Source of the DNA: Diorhabda sublineata
Lineage: Eukaryota; Arthropoda; Insecta; Coleoptera; Chrysomelidae
Direction of reading: 5' to 3'
DNA: 64,000 nt
Assembly (NCBI RefSeq): GCF_026230105.1
Contig: NC_079476.1
Location: forward strand, 12,724,709 to 12,788,708
In this document: piece by piece, positions 32,451 through 44,249 of the stretch
How positions within the stretch are numbered: position 1 is the first letter of the stretch
Layout: each line of letters starts with the position of its first letter
Notes under the pieces: model-generated
The model's database searches: none
What the model saw: the letters and a program-made list of their open reading frames with translations, nothing else
What the model was told of the DNA's origin: nothing
Program-made: the position numbers and the translations under genes

Positions 32451-35400
32451 GTGATTTACAAATGAGTGGTTATGGAGATAAAAAACGAATACAACTGGAA
32501 TTAATTTTCCGGACTCTCCACCTCGATATTTCGAGGGATACTTTATAAAATAAATCAGTTACTGGAAGATAATTTTGATAAGGGAACTTATTTTTGGGAA
32601 TAATGAATATATCATAATTGTCGCTACTGGTCAACAGAAAATCTTCATTGGATGAACACACTTCACATTACCAAACGCAATGTCTGGATATGCAAGCAAG
32701 GATCGGTAGAATAGATAGAGCTACAACATGTTTTTAACTTTTGGATTACCGTTTTGGCGCATTTTGAATATCTACGGATTTAGTAACAACCATGTCGCTT
32801 TATTTATATAAAATGAAACAATTGAGTGGATTTAGCTACCGTTGTTTTCAACTACTTGTGTTCAATGTAAAATCTCTTTATTTTAAAAGTTTTGTGGTAA
32901 TAATGACCAAAAAAAAATCCGTCAAGGCATTTTTAAGGTACCCTCAAGATGGGAACATTATCTGGAGAATATGAAGGTTGTGGTAGAACTTCCCATCTCA
33001 ACTGGCATCGTTTTTCCACCGTGATTTTTTTGACCCTCTTTTGTTGTCTATAACCACAAATTATGAAATGAAAATGAGATACCGAATCTAATTATTATAC
33101 GGATGAAATCTAAAGTCACCTTTTTCCTTTAAGAGAAGATACTTATTAATAAGCAAGTTATATGTTATATTGTCTTGTCTTCTCTCGATATATTTAATCT
33201 TCATTCCACCTTTATTATTTTTTTAATTTCACAATTTCACAGTTTTCTTGATACCTCCTTAGTTTTAAATCCAGAACTTTTGTTGAATGTTATTCTAATA
33301 CAAACGATATTTAATAAGATTAAGAATAATTACTTCAGGGATAAAATCCAAAAAAATTAAAACATATTATATAATTGGAGATAGGAACAAAAAAATAGTG
33401 GATCATTCAATGAGCAACAAATATTGTTAATTGTAAGTCTGATACTGGAAACTAAAATTTTTCACAAATTATAACTACAATTTGAATTCTAGACTGTAGT
33501 AGTAGTATGATTTTGTCTGTTTATTTTCCTGATCGTTCACATTACTGTATGTTACTGTTGATCTTACTTCTTGATGCTGCATTCACATTTCTAAATATTA
33601 ATGCTGTTAAAGAGCTCACCGTATTCCAACTTTGTGGAAAAATCAACATTTGTGGGAGTTGTCGATAAAATTCTATAAATATCATGTTACTATATATAGA
33701 AATTCTAAAGTGTTACTATGCATTTAGAGTGTGATATGTATCAAATTTTGTGAATACGTAGCGTCATTTAATAGGCATTTCTTCATATGCCACTTTTTAT
33801 AACGCTATCGTGTGCAAACCAACAACATTAATTTTCATTTTTTCTTTTATAAATAACTTGGAATAAATATGGAACAACTCATAATTTTTATAATCAGTGT
33901 GATTTAACACATTCCTCGAGCAACAAGTAACTGCAGGAGCTCCAACTGTTTCTTGAAAATCAGAACTGGTTTTTGAAAAAAATGTTTTTATTTAAAATAA
34001 ACTTTTCTCCACAATTTTCATTTAAATTTCAACCAGCTGTAGTGAGATCATGACTGGAAATTTATGTTTGTTGTTCTTGTTAGTATCAATATTTTATATT
34101 TTTGGATGTAGATTAGTATTGCAAAAGTGATTATGAATATAAAGTTATTTTGTCGGTAAATGTGTCGTTATTATATAACAAGTCGCAGAGGAATAACATT
34201 CCCCAAATTTGTGTTTTTCACAGAAAAAACTACTTTCCAATTAAAGGTTTGTGAAATAATCATAACTTTCACTACAATCACAATCGAAGGAGCATAAAAG
34301 TGTTTTGTCAGATTTTGGAGAATAATGTAATAGGTCCTGTTTTTTTTTTCGATGGTCATTTGAATGTACCAAAACTCCCATGATTTTCCATTAATTGCAA
34401 GAAATTCCATCACGTAACTAATACGTCAGCACTAATAATATTCATATGAATTAAATCAAAATAACCGTTATGACTAATATTTCACAAATTTAACTTTTTT
34501 GGTTGTTGGTATTCTATATGTTTAACGTCAACATATTTAGAAAAATTCTTTTGATAAAAATATCGATATACTGGTTTAGTTACAAAATCCAACATTAATA
34601 TGACTTACTACAGGAGAGCAGATTTTTTGCAAGTTGACAAAGATTTTATATAAATATGTACATATTTATGTAGTTCATAAAAGTTATTCGTTTTGTTAAT
34701 GATCTTCTGTTGTCTTCCTTTTTATATTTAAATCCTAAATGTACTAATAAAATCGATAAAGTGGTACTTCTAACAAAAATACTTTTTTTATTCTTCAATT
34801 CGTCATTTATGGTTTTGACAGTAACTTGTATCCCTAAAAAATAAAAAGTTCAAATTTATCTAATCTGTATATTTACACTCACATTAAATAAGCAGTTTTC
34901 AAAGAGTTTCAAGTATCTCACTATAAGAAATTGGTGCAAAATCACATTGTATGGATAATACTTCATGCACTATGATGTGTGTTCCTAAGTTTATTCAAAT
35001 TGTAAGCTGACTTTAATCCAATCGTTAAGAAGATGGGACGGTATTTTATTATTGTTTCTCATGTTTATTTACTTACTTCGTTCATACATGTTATATAAGG
35101 TATTGCGTACTGCCATTTTGGTTCCCTCGGGTTCACCCTCTGTTTCTAGTTTTAATCAAGGAGTCCGACTGAATGTTGATGGGAAATTTGGATTATTTTA
35201 TTTAATGCCGTTTTTTATTTTTTTAAAGAGCAAAACAAAATCAGAATAATTTTGAAAGCTTCTGTTTATGTATGTTTGTTTCATTCAAATCTTATATGTA
35301 GGGACATGCAAATTTTACTGTATCCTTCCGACGGCAGAATCTGATCAACTGTTTCGCCGAGTCCCTATTCTGTATGTAAATCCGAATGATTTGGTTATCC

Positions 35401-38400
35401 TACAATGTACCTTTTTTTTCAATGATCACCCCCAATAGATGCAATTATCTTTATCGTTGATTAAACTATATATGAGTCGGTTATTTTTTAAAATATAAAA
35501 AAAATGAAACTACAAATTGACGTTCAATGGATTTTTAAATCTATACGGCCATTCACTTTAATAGTCAGTTAAAAATTAACGACCACCAACATTATGCAAA
35601 TTTCTATTTGTTTTGGCTGTTAGTATATACCAGTTTGAGAGTCAGACTCGTTTTATTTTGATATAAATTCCATTCAAACCGATGATCCTATTTGAGATGA
35701 TACTTTTATTACTTGAAAACATTGACGTGGGTTGCATTTTATGCTCCTGCTAAGTGTATACAAAACATTTACTTTGTGACAAGTCTGACTATTTTTGATC
35801 GAAGAAAGCAGTTTATTGTTAATTTACCATTGAATTTGCATTCATCCGAAATTTATGACCTATGTATAAATTTATTTATTCATAACTATCCCGGGAAAAT
35901 CGAATATCTACATGTTATTTTTGATTTTAATTGGTAGTGTAGTTCCATTTACAATTGCAGAAGTTTAAAAGGGGCATAGATTGAGCAACATAGAGGTTAT
36001 CATTTTTTTAATTTTTTTGAACTGAGGTCGATATAAGGCATACGTAGATCGAGGAGTATATATCTCAAAATATGATACTTAGATTTAATATTCATTATTA
36101 TAAAGCATCCTGTTAAATTCAGTGTATAATTTAGTACATGTAAATATTAAATAATAAAATGACGAGAAAAAAATACACACAAGTGCGTTCTGTTCAAACT
36201 GAGCTTTTTTAATTTTAATTTTCTCCTGATAAACGAAATTTCAAATCGTAGATAAAAATAAGTTCCTTGTACATTGTAATTACATTCCTGGAATATGACT
36301 TTCTAAACAGTGAGACTGAAGTAGAATCATCCTTTGTTTACATTGTAATGAGTTGGTGAAAGTGCATACCCATCTTTTTTTTAAAGTTTCTTCATAAATT
36401 CGGCGGAATAATAAATGAACCAATTGACCAAATTCCATTAGCGCACTTAATGTGAATTCAAAAATGAATTCCTATTGTCAATATTTGACAAAACTGCTTA
36501 TAAAGTTAATGGTATGCATCTCTAATAAATTGGTTTAGTGATCATTCTATAATATATTATCGCCGTCTTCTTGAATTGTAATTTCCGAATTTCCACCTCT
36601 TTTTTATATTCTATTGAAATGGTAGTTGTTTTAGTTTTAGTAATCCTTAAATGAAAATACATACGAAACAAATATACATGAATTTTATCTGAAATTCCTT
36701 TTTTTTATTTGGACACTCTGTATACATACAATTTCACATTTGTTGACCATAAATCATGAAGGTAATATCGTTTTTATGTCGAAAGATAACCGTGCTCGAT
36801 ACTGTCTCCGAAGTTTTTTAGCAATGTCATTAACAAAGAAGAAATAGCGGCATAAAATTTTATACATACGTGTTTGCCTTTTTGTCCGAATAAGTTTAGT
36901 GGCATTCACACATCCTTGATTAATAGTTACACCTAACTTTTTTTAAAATGAATTTATAACATCTGTTTGCTTATTTTTAATATTTCATTTCATCTAGAAA
37001 GAAAATGGAAAATGTCATATAAAGAAAGTATAAGTTAAGTAGAGGTGTCACACTACATATTATATAATAAAGCTAAAATGATATATTAACAATCAATTAC
37101 ATACTACTTCCATCGAATCTTGATGGTTATAAGAATGGTTGTATAGACGAAATGGAACTTCTTATACCTGTAGATCTCTTAAATAGAAAGCAGCTTCTAT
37201 GTACAAACAATGGTACGTAAAAAACAACAATAAAGCTGTTTATACAATATACATCGACCAACTAAAGGTACACTAAGCTAATACGTACTCCAAATTACCC
37301 TTAAAAACCTGCAATGTTCCTCACATAGTTATATGATGTTTATAAAATAATTCGATAATGAAAGAGTATGCTATGCGTTACTTGGATGGATTAGTGTTTA
37401 ACACAAGAGACTCTCAGCGGTTCAGACAACCACATCATATATTTTCTTCACTCAGAGCAGCTTTCTTACCACCCAATCATAATTGGGAATTCATAATAAA
37501 CTAACTGAACCAATGCTGGTAGAAAAGGACATTACAAAAGCCCACTTTTCATCGTAGTTAAAAGAAAAGATAAAAAATTACGTGGATTAGAGGAAAGACA
37601 TATCGATAATACGATCCTAATCGCGAATAACGAACACTATCCTTAGAGGCTCTTTAAAGCATTTCATCCAAGTTACTTAACATGATGATATCAACACTAA
37701 TACTAAACGCATGAAAACAAAAATAGTAATATGTTGCAAGCTGTAAAACCATGTAATGGTGCTGACACTATTTTATTACGTTTGTTCTATGGAGAATTTT
37801 TTCTGTCAACAATCATTTTTGTGTAATAGATGCGCTTTTTTATTCTTCCTATCCTATACCTTTCTTCGTTGATAAATATATATAATTAGTATTCCTACAT
37901 TTCTTGAAACACCCAACTAAATTCTCATAAATTCTCAGAAATTTTGTACAACAGGTGTATTCCACCTGCACCTTAGTAATATGTATAATCATGTGTTCAT
38001 TATTTGATGAGAACTCCTTCCAACTGTCAACTAACTGAGAATTTTGCTATTAGTTCTGTGATATACTATGTTAAAAGCTTTATAGCTGTTATTAAATCAT
38101 GAGTGACATAAGTATGGGTCAGTTTTTTTTCATTACGCTTATGGATTTATTCAGTTTAGATTCCATCATATTTATTTTTGTCATATTTTTCATTAAATAT
38201 TAACAAAGGCTACCGTTGCTTTTCTTTATTTTTCTAATGTGCTACCAGTACGGTACATTTATTTGAGAGTCAGGGAAAACGCAAAACCTATAATAACCTG
38301 CAATCAGTTTTCATTTGCCCTAGATTTTATTTTGACAAACATACTAGCTATTTTACTTGCAGTGTCCTTTTTGCCAATAACCACAAATGGCGCTTTTATG

Positions 38401-39220
38401 TTCCCTTGTGTTTATATCAATATCTCAACATTCATGTTTATCCAGTCAACTAAAAGTATTCACTTCAAGTTTTCTAAATAATTGCAAACAGCTCTATGTT
38501 TTTCTCGTTCATTAATGTTGATTCCATTGGGCACACGAGTGGTATCCACATTCGTAGAAGTAAATGATATAACAAATTTTTAGTCCGCCTGATTCCAAAT
38601 GTAAAATATAAGCATAAACAAAAGCTACTTAAACTTTGTACATAATCTTACTTTTTATTTCGTTGATACAGAGCCCTAAGTACAAGAAAATATTATGTAA
38701 AATGAATAAAGTGCCTCTTTCAAATGGAAAAATTATTGTCATTTTTCTTTGTCTTTAATAATATCTACGTATTATATAGTCATTTCTTATCATCAGTTTA
38801 AGTTTTTTGAATTCGTACGTGATTTTTTGATCAACTATTTCAATACAGTAATTATCAGGCGCGTAAATATGGAGGTGGTGAAGAAAGTAAATACACACCC
38901 TTTCCTTGGAGGATATGTACCTTCACTTACACAAATTGTGTTAGAAAATTTTTACTCCCTTTATTTTCCATTGGGATTAAAACTGCAGAAGTGCCATTTG
39001 AAGAACTTAAAACATGTAATACAAATATGCTCATATATTCTTTATGTGAAAGATTAAAAAAAATATTCACTGTTCATAAGGATAAAAAAATCAGTCGCGA
39101 ATATGGAAAACAGAAAAATTTTTAATTTGAAATTTCTATTTCAACCTGTTTTTCTATGTTCAATTATCATCATATGTTTTTTTGTATTTTATTATACTAT
39201 AAATAATAATAATACCAGCC
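32450..39220. other. Large intron, featureless AT-rich stretch
   Basis: About 6.8 kb with many ORFs of 60-80 codons that are rich in Ile/Phe/Asn/Lys and show no motif, splice structure or match to known families. No RNA gene was recognised. It is probably old intronic DNA. Confidence 0.55.
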
Positions 39221-39690
39221 CACCCCTTTCACCCCTAAAAGGTGGTGACTAAAATTGAGTTTTTATTTTTTTTCTAAAATTTTTTTCTAGAAACACCACC
39301 TTTTAAGGGTGATATCTCGAAAATAGGCGGGCCGAGGAATATTTTTTTTAGAAAAGACCCCTGAATTCAAAAATTTTTATTAAAAAGTTATGACAATATC
39401 TAACGTAATTACATATATGGTTATCATAATTCGACCAATCGACAGCGTGTGAGTATGTGTTTACTATGAGGATGTAGAGGCTGTGTGCATCAAAAATTAA
39501 ACTTATGTTAATTAAACTTGAAAATCAAACTATATCATAAAATGTGTATTTATTAAATTCATAGTAATGCCATTGAATGTACAATATTTTTGGTTTATCC
39601 TTGAGGGTTATGAACAAATAAATGTGATGTTTTACCAACTCTGGAACACGCAACATATAATTGACCGTGAGGTAATAGGACTGAAACAAT
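39221..39690 (-). mobile_element. Helitron helicase C-terminal end
   Basis: The complement of 39,599-39,675 reads LPHGQLYVACSRVGKTSH and LFVHNPQG. This is the terminal PIF1-helicase motif (LPxGQLYVAxSRV) of Helitron Rep-helicase proteins. About 370 bases of non-coding sequence follow in the minus direction, to the repeat at 39,221-39,310, which has two inverted copies of a ccacctttta-gggtga motif that can form a hairpin, as expected near a Helitron 3' end. The Rep domain and the rest of the helicase are absent, so this is a truncated, inactive copy. Confidence 0.85.
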
Positions 39691-40044
39691 TTATTGTATC
39701 GAATTGTAAATAAATAATGTGTAATTTTGTTTTTTACCTTTTAATATTTATTTAATACTTCCTATAAGAAATAATGTTAAATAAAAAAGTTTTATAATTT
39801 GTTTTGAATTAGCTACACAAATAGATTTGTAGGTTACCTAGTATAGTTGTTGATCAACGCACGTGTTAATTTAATAGACAATCCTGTAAAATACTCACTT
39901 CAGTTGCACTCAAAATTTGTAGGATGTATACTTTTTTATGCACATTCTAAATCATTTCAAACACCAATTATATCTTTCTGTAATAATTTAATAGACATTA
40001 ACAGACAATATTTCCAAAAAAAAAGATAATAACTCGAAGTAACA

Positions 40045-40046
<2 letters not shown>

Positions 40047-40095
<49 letters not shown>
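40047..40095. repeat. (TA)n microsatellite
   Basis: A TA tract of about 49 bases, 350 bases right of the Helitron relic. Confidence 0.97.
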
Positions 40096-40097
<2 letters not shown>

Positions 40098-41255
40098 CAC
40101 ACTTTCCCAAAAAAAGGTCTATCTAAGTTTAAAAAGATTTTTATTGTGATTTTGATCATATTATTTATTGGAGTTCGTATAAAAACCCCAATTACAACTT
40201 CGATATCTTGGTGTGGAGTAGAAAAATAAGTACGGAAGTAGACAAAGATCAGAGCTTCGTTATACCAAAATGAAACCAGCCAAGGTGTGGATACTTGTTG
40301 CTGTGTACAATTTGCATATAACTACAAAGAACATCCGACCTTTAAAATGGGTAGTTTAAGGAAGTAATTTTAATAAAAAAAATATTTTTAAAAATTGTAT
40401 ATTGGATTTAAGAAACAGAAAGAAATTACTTTAGTGTTACTAAACATACTTCTGTTCTAACAAAGATAAAACAAGTCCTTGTTAGTTCTATTTTTTTGTA
40501 AAATACTCTCATTTAGCTTGTTAGGGTGTTGAAAACATTAATCCAACAGGAATATTTTTTTACGGTCAAATGATCTTATATTTTGTTGATGTTGGTAGTA
40601 CTAATGCTTATAGATACTTTAATCTTCAGTATATCACAAGATCGGTTAGGTACATTATCCAGGTTTTCATGTCATGACATGTCAACAAATTTTTAACAGA
40701 TTTCATCATGGAGTGAGCACGATATTATACCTATGAGTTGAGTTTAGTAGAACTTTTATTAGCATCAGTTTGGACCTTGGTATAACTAAACAATTATTCA
40801 GAATATTCTTCATAAGCTTCTTGAATTACATGCTTACAAAATTTAACTACAATATGAAATGATGCCAGTAGATATAACGCGTTGACTTCGCCGTAAAGAT
40901 GTTTAGTAATATTGAGAAAAATTTCGAAGTAAGCATACATTCCACATTAATTGTAATAAATCGTTATAAATTAGTTATAAGTTAGTGGAGAGAAGACGGT
41001 CCCGAATTCAAAAAATGGAAAGAGAAAATAGTTCGTTCAATTTTCTAGCAGGACCAAACTCCATATTACTAATTGTCCAAGAAGCTCTCCATACCAAATT
41101 TCGTTACAGTAAATTTGGAATTATTGACCAACTAGAATTCTTGATCTGATGCAATTTTTTCTTTTACGCAGATTGCAACCTCTTGATAAGAAAACTTACT
41201 ACATCTACACTTATTTTTTATTGAACATTATACAAAAAATACATTATACAGAAAT

Positions 41256-42560
41256 TAATTTATAAAAAATTATAATATTCTTCGTCATCTGAGGAACTGT
41301 CATTTCCTCTTGACGTTATAATTAACGGGTCGACGGTCCTATCGATCAAGTAGTCCAGATCCCACAATTTCTCCTCTTCTTTAATGACATGCTGGACTGC
41401 TTTTTGCCAGTTCTCTGGTGTCACCTCCTTAATGGCTTGATCAAACAGTAGCTTAACGTCTTTAATTTTGAATGTCTTGCTACAAATCCTTCCACTTGCG
41501 CCCATGTAAGTTCTATAGGATTTAGTTAGTAATGATATGGCGGTGTGCGCAGCACAGTTACACTATGTTTTTCTGCTATATCTTCCACGGTGTCTTTCAT
41601 AACACGATGTTTGTGTGAATTTACTATTGCTAATATTTCTTTTTTTTATTAAATTATCTTCAAAATCAATACATTTGTTGAACCAGTTAATAATTTCTTG
41701 TTTTCTCCAAGATGAAGTTGGAGTCTTCTCTAAGCGTCGAGAATGATAACTTGCGTTATCCATAACTACTACTGAATCAGCCGGAAGATATTTTATCATT
41801 TCACCAAAATAGTCTACAAAAACATCCAAATCCATGTCCTCGTGGTAATCTCCCGTATGGCACGACTGAAAGGTTAGCAAACCTCCTTTTAAAAATCCCT
41901 CTTCGCTTCCAGTATGAACGATTATTAGTCTTTTCCCTTTACCTGAAGGCACCTTAATACCCGTTAACATGCCTTCATGGAAGCTTGGCGAGCACTGGTT
42001 ATATTTTTGTCTTGCCCCATTTTTGGTACTGTATAACCTTCATTTATCCACGTCTCATCAAGATAAAATATTTTCTTTTGCTCTGTTCTGTACTGCTTTA
42101 TACTTCTTAAGTATTTTCGTCGCCAGCAAACAATTTCATCGCTTTCCAGTAAAAGTGCTTTACGGTTATGCTTTTCCCAGGAAAAATCCATATTTCTCAA
42201 AGTGGTCCATAAAAGTTTTTTAGTTATCAACGGAATACTGTCATCTTGGTCAAGCTCCATTAACATCTTATCTAGGGTGGGTATTTCTTTTTTAAAATTT
42301 TGGTGTCTTCATCAAGGACTTTTACTGGTCTGCCTGGATTTTTCTTGGAAGGTTCCAGTTGACCTGCTATCTTTTTCCCCCGCAATAATTTAAAAACGGT
42401 GGACTTTCCAACTCCACTCGTTGGGGAACATTGGTCGACAGTTTCTTGTACAGTAAATTTCGGGTAATCGTATTTTATACAATCGTGCACATTTGAAATA
42501 ATAAGTTTCTCATTCACTGATAGAGAATTGATAGAGAATTATTGGAACATCTTTTCGTCG
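41256..42560 (-). pseudogene. IS630/Tc1/mariner-superfamily DDE transposase, broken
   Basis: Four minus-strand pieces line up as one transposase. 42,517-42,272 is the helix-turn-helix region (GVGKSTVFKLLRGKK, then a GRPVKVLDEDT hook-like motif). 42,266-41,964 carries KKIFYLDETWINEGYT with the first catalytic Asp. 41,970-41,563 has VPSGKGKRLIIVHTGSEEGF and VVVMDNASYHSRRLEKTP with the second Asp. 41,505-41,260 is the C-terminal part with TPENWQKAVQHV and an acidic Ser/Asp end. Two frame changes, at about 42,268 and 41,968, separate the first three pieces. A stop codon lies in the bridge to the fourth, just before LNPIELTW, which has the catalytic Glu. The pattern is a well-known insect DDE_3 family. 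It is near full length but dead. Confidence 0.88.
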
Positions 42561-42712
42561 GTGTAAATATCGCCATTTTATTACTAATCTTATAATACCG
42601 TAAACACTATTTAGGGCTTAACAGCAAATACTGATGCGTTAAACTAATCAAATATACTTATAAAGGTCTAAAAATTTTGGGTAAGGCACAATTACCCTTA
42701 CGGCGCATGGTT

Positions 42713-42890
42713 AAGCCGAATCTAAAATGGGGTGGGAATTAGGCAGAGGCATTAATAGAAGGTTAAACGGTACCTGTTAAACACAAAACGTAACTATATA
42801 ATCGAGTACCTAAGTAATCCCTACACAATATTTGAAGACCTACACCTATGATCGACACCGAAATTGAGCCGAACTGGACGGAATTCTCTT
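42713..42890. repeat. Dispersed repeat copy 2 (partner 14,364-14,596)
   Basis: It has the same ordered blocks as copy 1 without the extra 80 bases, and ends gaactggacggaattctc. It lies about 200 bases outside the 5' end of the transposase pseudogene, so it could belong to that element or be an independent insertion. Confidence 0.85.
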
Positions 42891-43299
42891 TTTTCCATCA
42901 CATCGTAATATACATTAGATGTAAAAAATGTCTCGAAAATTATTTTAGTAAAGTTATGCCTGCTTGTCGTTCTAACTAATATGTGCTTTTCAATAAAATA
43001 TCCTGACCATTTTTTGTGAAGATTAACATCAGTAGCTGAGCCAACAGTTTGTATTCGCGTTATCGTGAATATGATTTTTATCCAAGCAATTAAATTCCCG
43101 TCATGAATAGTTTTTTGTATCTCTAGATACCTACTCTATACCTACTCTATTGTAGTGAAACTGATCTAAAAGACCCTTTGGCAATCATTATAATATCTAG
43201 ATCAATAAATTATATTACTGAAATACAAACGTAGCTGACATAGATCAGGGAGGACGCATTGAATCTTTTCTCCTCTAAAGGATAATCACTAGCATTAAC

Positions 43300-43520
43300 A
43301 AGTGCCGACTCGGTGGTCTGGGTCCGGACTACTGAAGTCCCACGCACACTCACAACACCCTGTCACAATACACATATAATTATGTTATAAATAATCGGTA
43401 AATGGGGCCGGACGCCGGCCGGCCGTCGACTTGGTTGGGCCGTAACTGGGCCTGCGGCTGTTTGCCTTTCATCGGGAACTGCTAATTGAAATCGACTTAC
43501 GATGGATGTGATGGGATGTA
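43300..43520. other. CpG-dense, palindrome-rich island
   Basis: The island contrasts sharply with its AT-rich surroundings. It includes ggggccggacgccggccggc (with the 10-base palindrome GCCGGCCGGC), a gtcgac site, and repeated gggcc motifs. No ORF, splice site pair or transposon protein fits. It could be an intronic enhancer, a promoter of a nested transcript, or a recently inserted GC-rich element. Confidence 0.45.
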
Positions 43521-43700
43521 CCCTAACAATGAGTCAGCGCCAACTTAGTAACTGAATATTTTAATTCTTTTTGATTTAAATGAGAGCTAACAAGGGTTGA
43601 TGTATACGTATATTGAATAACGCTGATTTGCTGCATTTTCACTAAAATATATCAGAAGATAACCGAAGTTATTAACTAAGAAGTAATAATATGGTTTTAG

Positions 43701-43870
43701 TACGAGGGTGGATCGATAAGTCCTTAACTTTTTGCATTTTCCATCTCTTTGAGAAAACACTACTCCTGTGAACAGGCATTTGCATTAACTAATTTTTTGG
43801 GTTGTACAAACACGGAAGTTGCCGAACGTTCTGAACAACCGGTTCAGGTCTCTATATACGAAACAATTGA
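43701..43870. mobile_element. Possible mariner terminal sequence
   Basis: Tacgagggtggatcgataag followed by tccttaactttttgcat resembles the outer end of mariner elements, starting with a TA. No matching right end or transposase was found near it, so this is a weak call. Confidence 0.3.
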
Positions 43871-44249
43871 AAACATTCACGATATGATGGTCCACACGCA
43901 CCATTGAAGTAATTTTATGGCAACTTGGCAGTAGTTTTTTAGCGTTATCAACCGGAAGAAGAATGTGATTTATTTAAGATTTCATTTAATCTGTCAAGAT
44001 ACTCACTAACCATTCAGTGTGGGTAAAAGGTAAAGTATTGATCAAGACTAGTTCATTGCAACATCAATTGTTATGTTTTGCTAATTACTTCCAGTTCAGA
44101 AATAAACTTTCGACCGTAACATTTTTTCAAGCACCAGAAACGAGAAATCGGTCATTTACAGCTGCTGTCAATTTCACTTATCCTGAAATAATTTTAACAA
44201 GTGATGATGTGCGATGTCATATTGAAGTATGCCAGATATTACATTAACA

